Source: Pseudoscardovia suis
GTDB lineage: Bacteria; Actinomycetota; Actinomycetes; Actinomycetales; Bifidobacteriaceae
DNA: 64,000 nt
Direction: 5' to 3'
NCBI RefSeq assembly: GCF_002797875.1
Contig: NZ_PGFC01000001.1
Span: 558,001-622,000, forward strand
Each line of letters starts with the position of its first letter. Within the stretch, counting starts at the first letter, position 1. Shown here piece by piece: positions 63,976-64,000 of the stretch. Under the pieces are notes generated by a model. The model was not told the origin of the DNA, made no database searches, and saw nothing but the letters and a program-made list of their open reading frames with translations. A program made the translations under genes and the position numbers.

Positions 63976-64000
63976 TCATTCGGTGAGCAGTATACCCACG
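63976..64000 (-). CDS. Possible 3' end of an upstream gene
   Basis: The minus strand reads VGILLTE and a stop (TGA at 63976-63978) from the window edge. In many actinobacteria a DUF3000 gene precedes rnd, so this may be its end. Eight codons are too few to be sure. The gap up to rnd is G+C-rich with GCGGGCGCG repeats. Confidence 0.35.

Overview
The window comes from a high-G+C Gram-positive chromosome, almost certainly a Bifidobacterium or close relative. Markers that point there are the Cmk-Der fusion, the TrpC-TrpB fusion, a eukaryote-type UDP-glucose pyrophosphorylase, RbpA, HelY, GarA/FtsR, GuaB3 and two adjacent clpP genes. Nearly all of it is ordinary housekeeping sequence with dense, mostly single-strand gene blocks. 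The less ordinary material lies in four places: an accessory stretch at 4.4-7.1 kb, large low-complexity inserts in several envelope proteins, a gene-poor stretch at 48.6-49.7 kb, and a tandem-repeat array at 51.3-52.6 kb.

Layout. 1-4.3 kb: aquaporin (minus, cut by the window edge), then rluB and cmk-der (plus, overlapping by 4 nt). 4.4-7.1 kb: an orphan gene, a 322-bp transposon remnant with a 9-bp target duplication, tRNA-Pro, and four tandem ~106-bp palindromic repeats (array A) in front of the UDP-glucose pyrophosphorylase gene. 7.2-15.2 kb (plus): UDP-glucose pyrophosphorylase, a fused PafBC-like WYL regulator, a small membrane protein, helY, rbpA, a HAD phosphatase. 15.7-20.2 kb (minus): pgsA-DUF881-sbp-DUF881-garA-ftsR, an operon linking phospholipid, envelope and metabolic/cell-division control. 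20.3-31.6 kb (minus): rlmN, hisF, hisI, trpE, trpCB, trpA, lgt, rpe, hisE, hisG; histidine and tryptophan genes are interleaved and share the PRPP supply. 31.8-39.6 kb (minus): acyl-CoA synthetase, def, rpsB, tsf, pyrH, frr, cdsA, the classical translation/phospholipid block. 39.7-48.6 kb: a hypothetical gene, guaB3, icd, a Ser-rich binding-protein-like lipoprotein, a second acyl-CoA synthetase, an M23 peptidase. 49.2 kb: tRNA-Asn. 49.7-56.5 kb (minus): an AttH/CrtC-like protein, the repeat array B, a CydDC-like ABC exporter pair. 56.6-64 kb (minus): rnd, tig, ClC channel, clpP1, clpP2, clpX, a protein folding and turnover block.

The most unusual feature is array B at about 51,364-52,609: 17 tandem copies of a ~74-bp unit, each centred on a dyad. 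The spacing stays near 7 helical turns, with two 95-96-bp units near 9 turns. A second family, array A, has four units at about 106 bp (near 10 turns) and shows a paired base change within its stem. Both arrays lie upstream of a gene. The last unit of array B forms the 3' end of the ABC exporter gene. Nothing visible in the window tells what binds or uses these arrays.

All coordinates were read by eye and may be off by a base in the repeat regions. No database search was possible.
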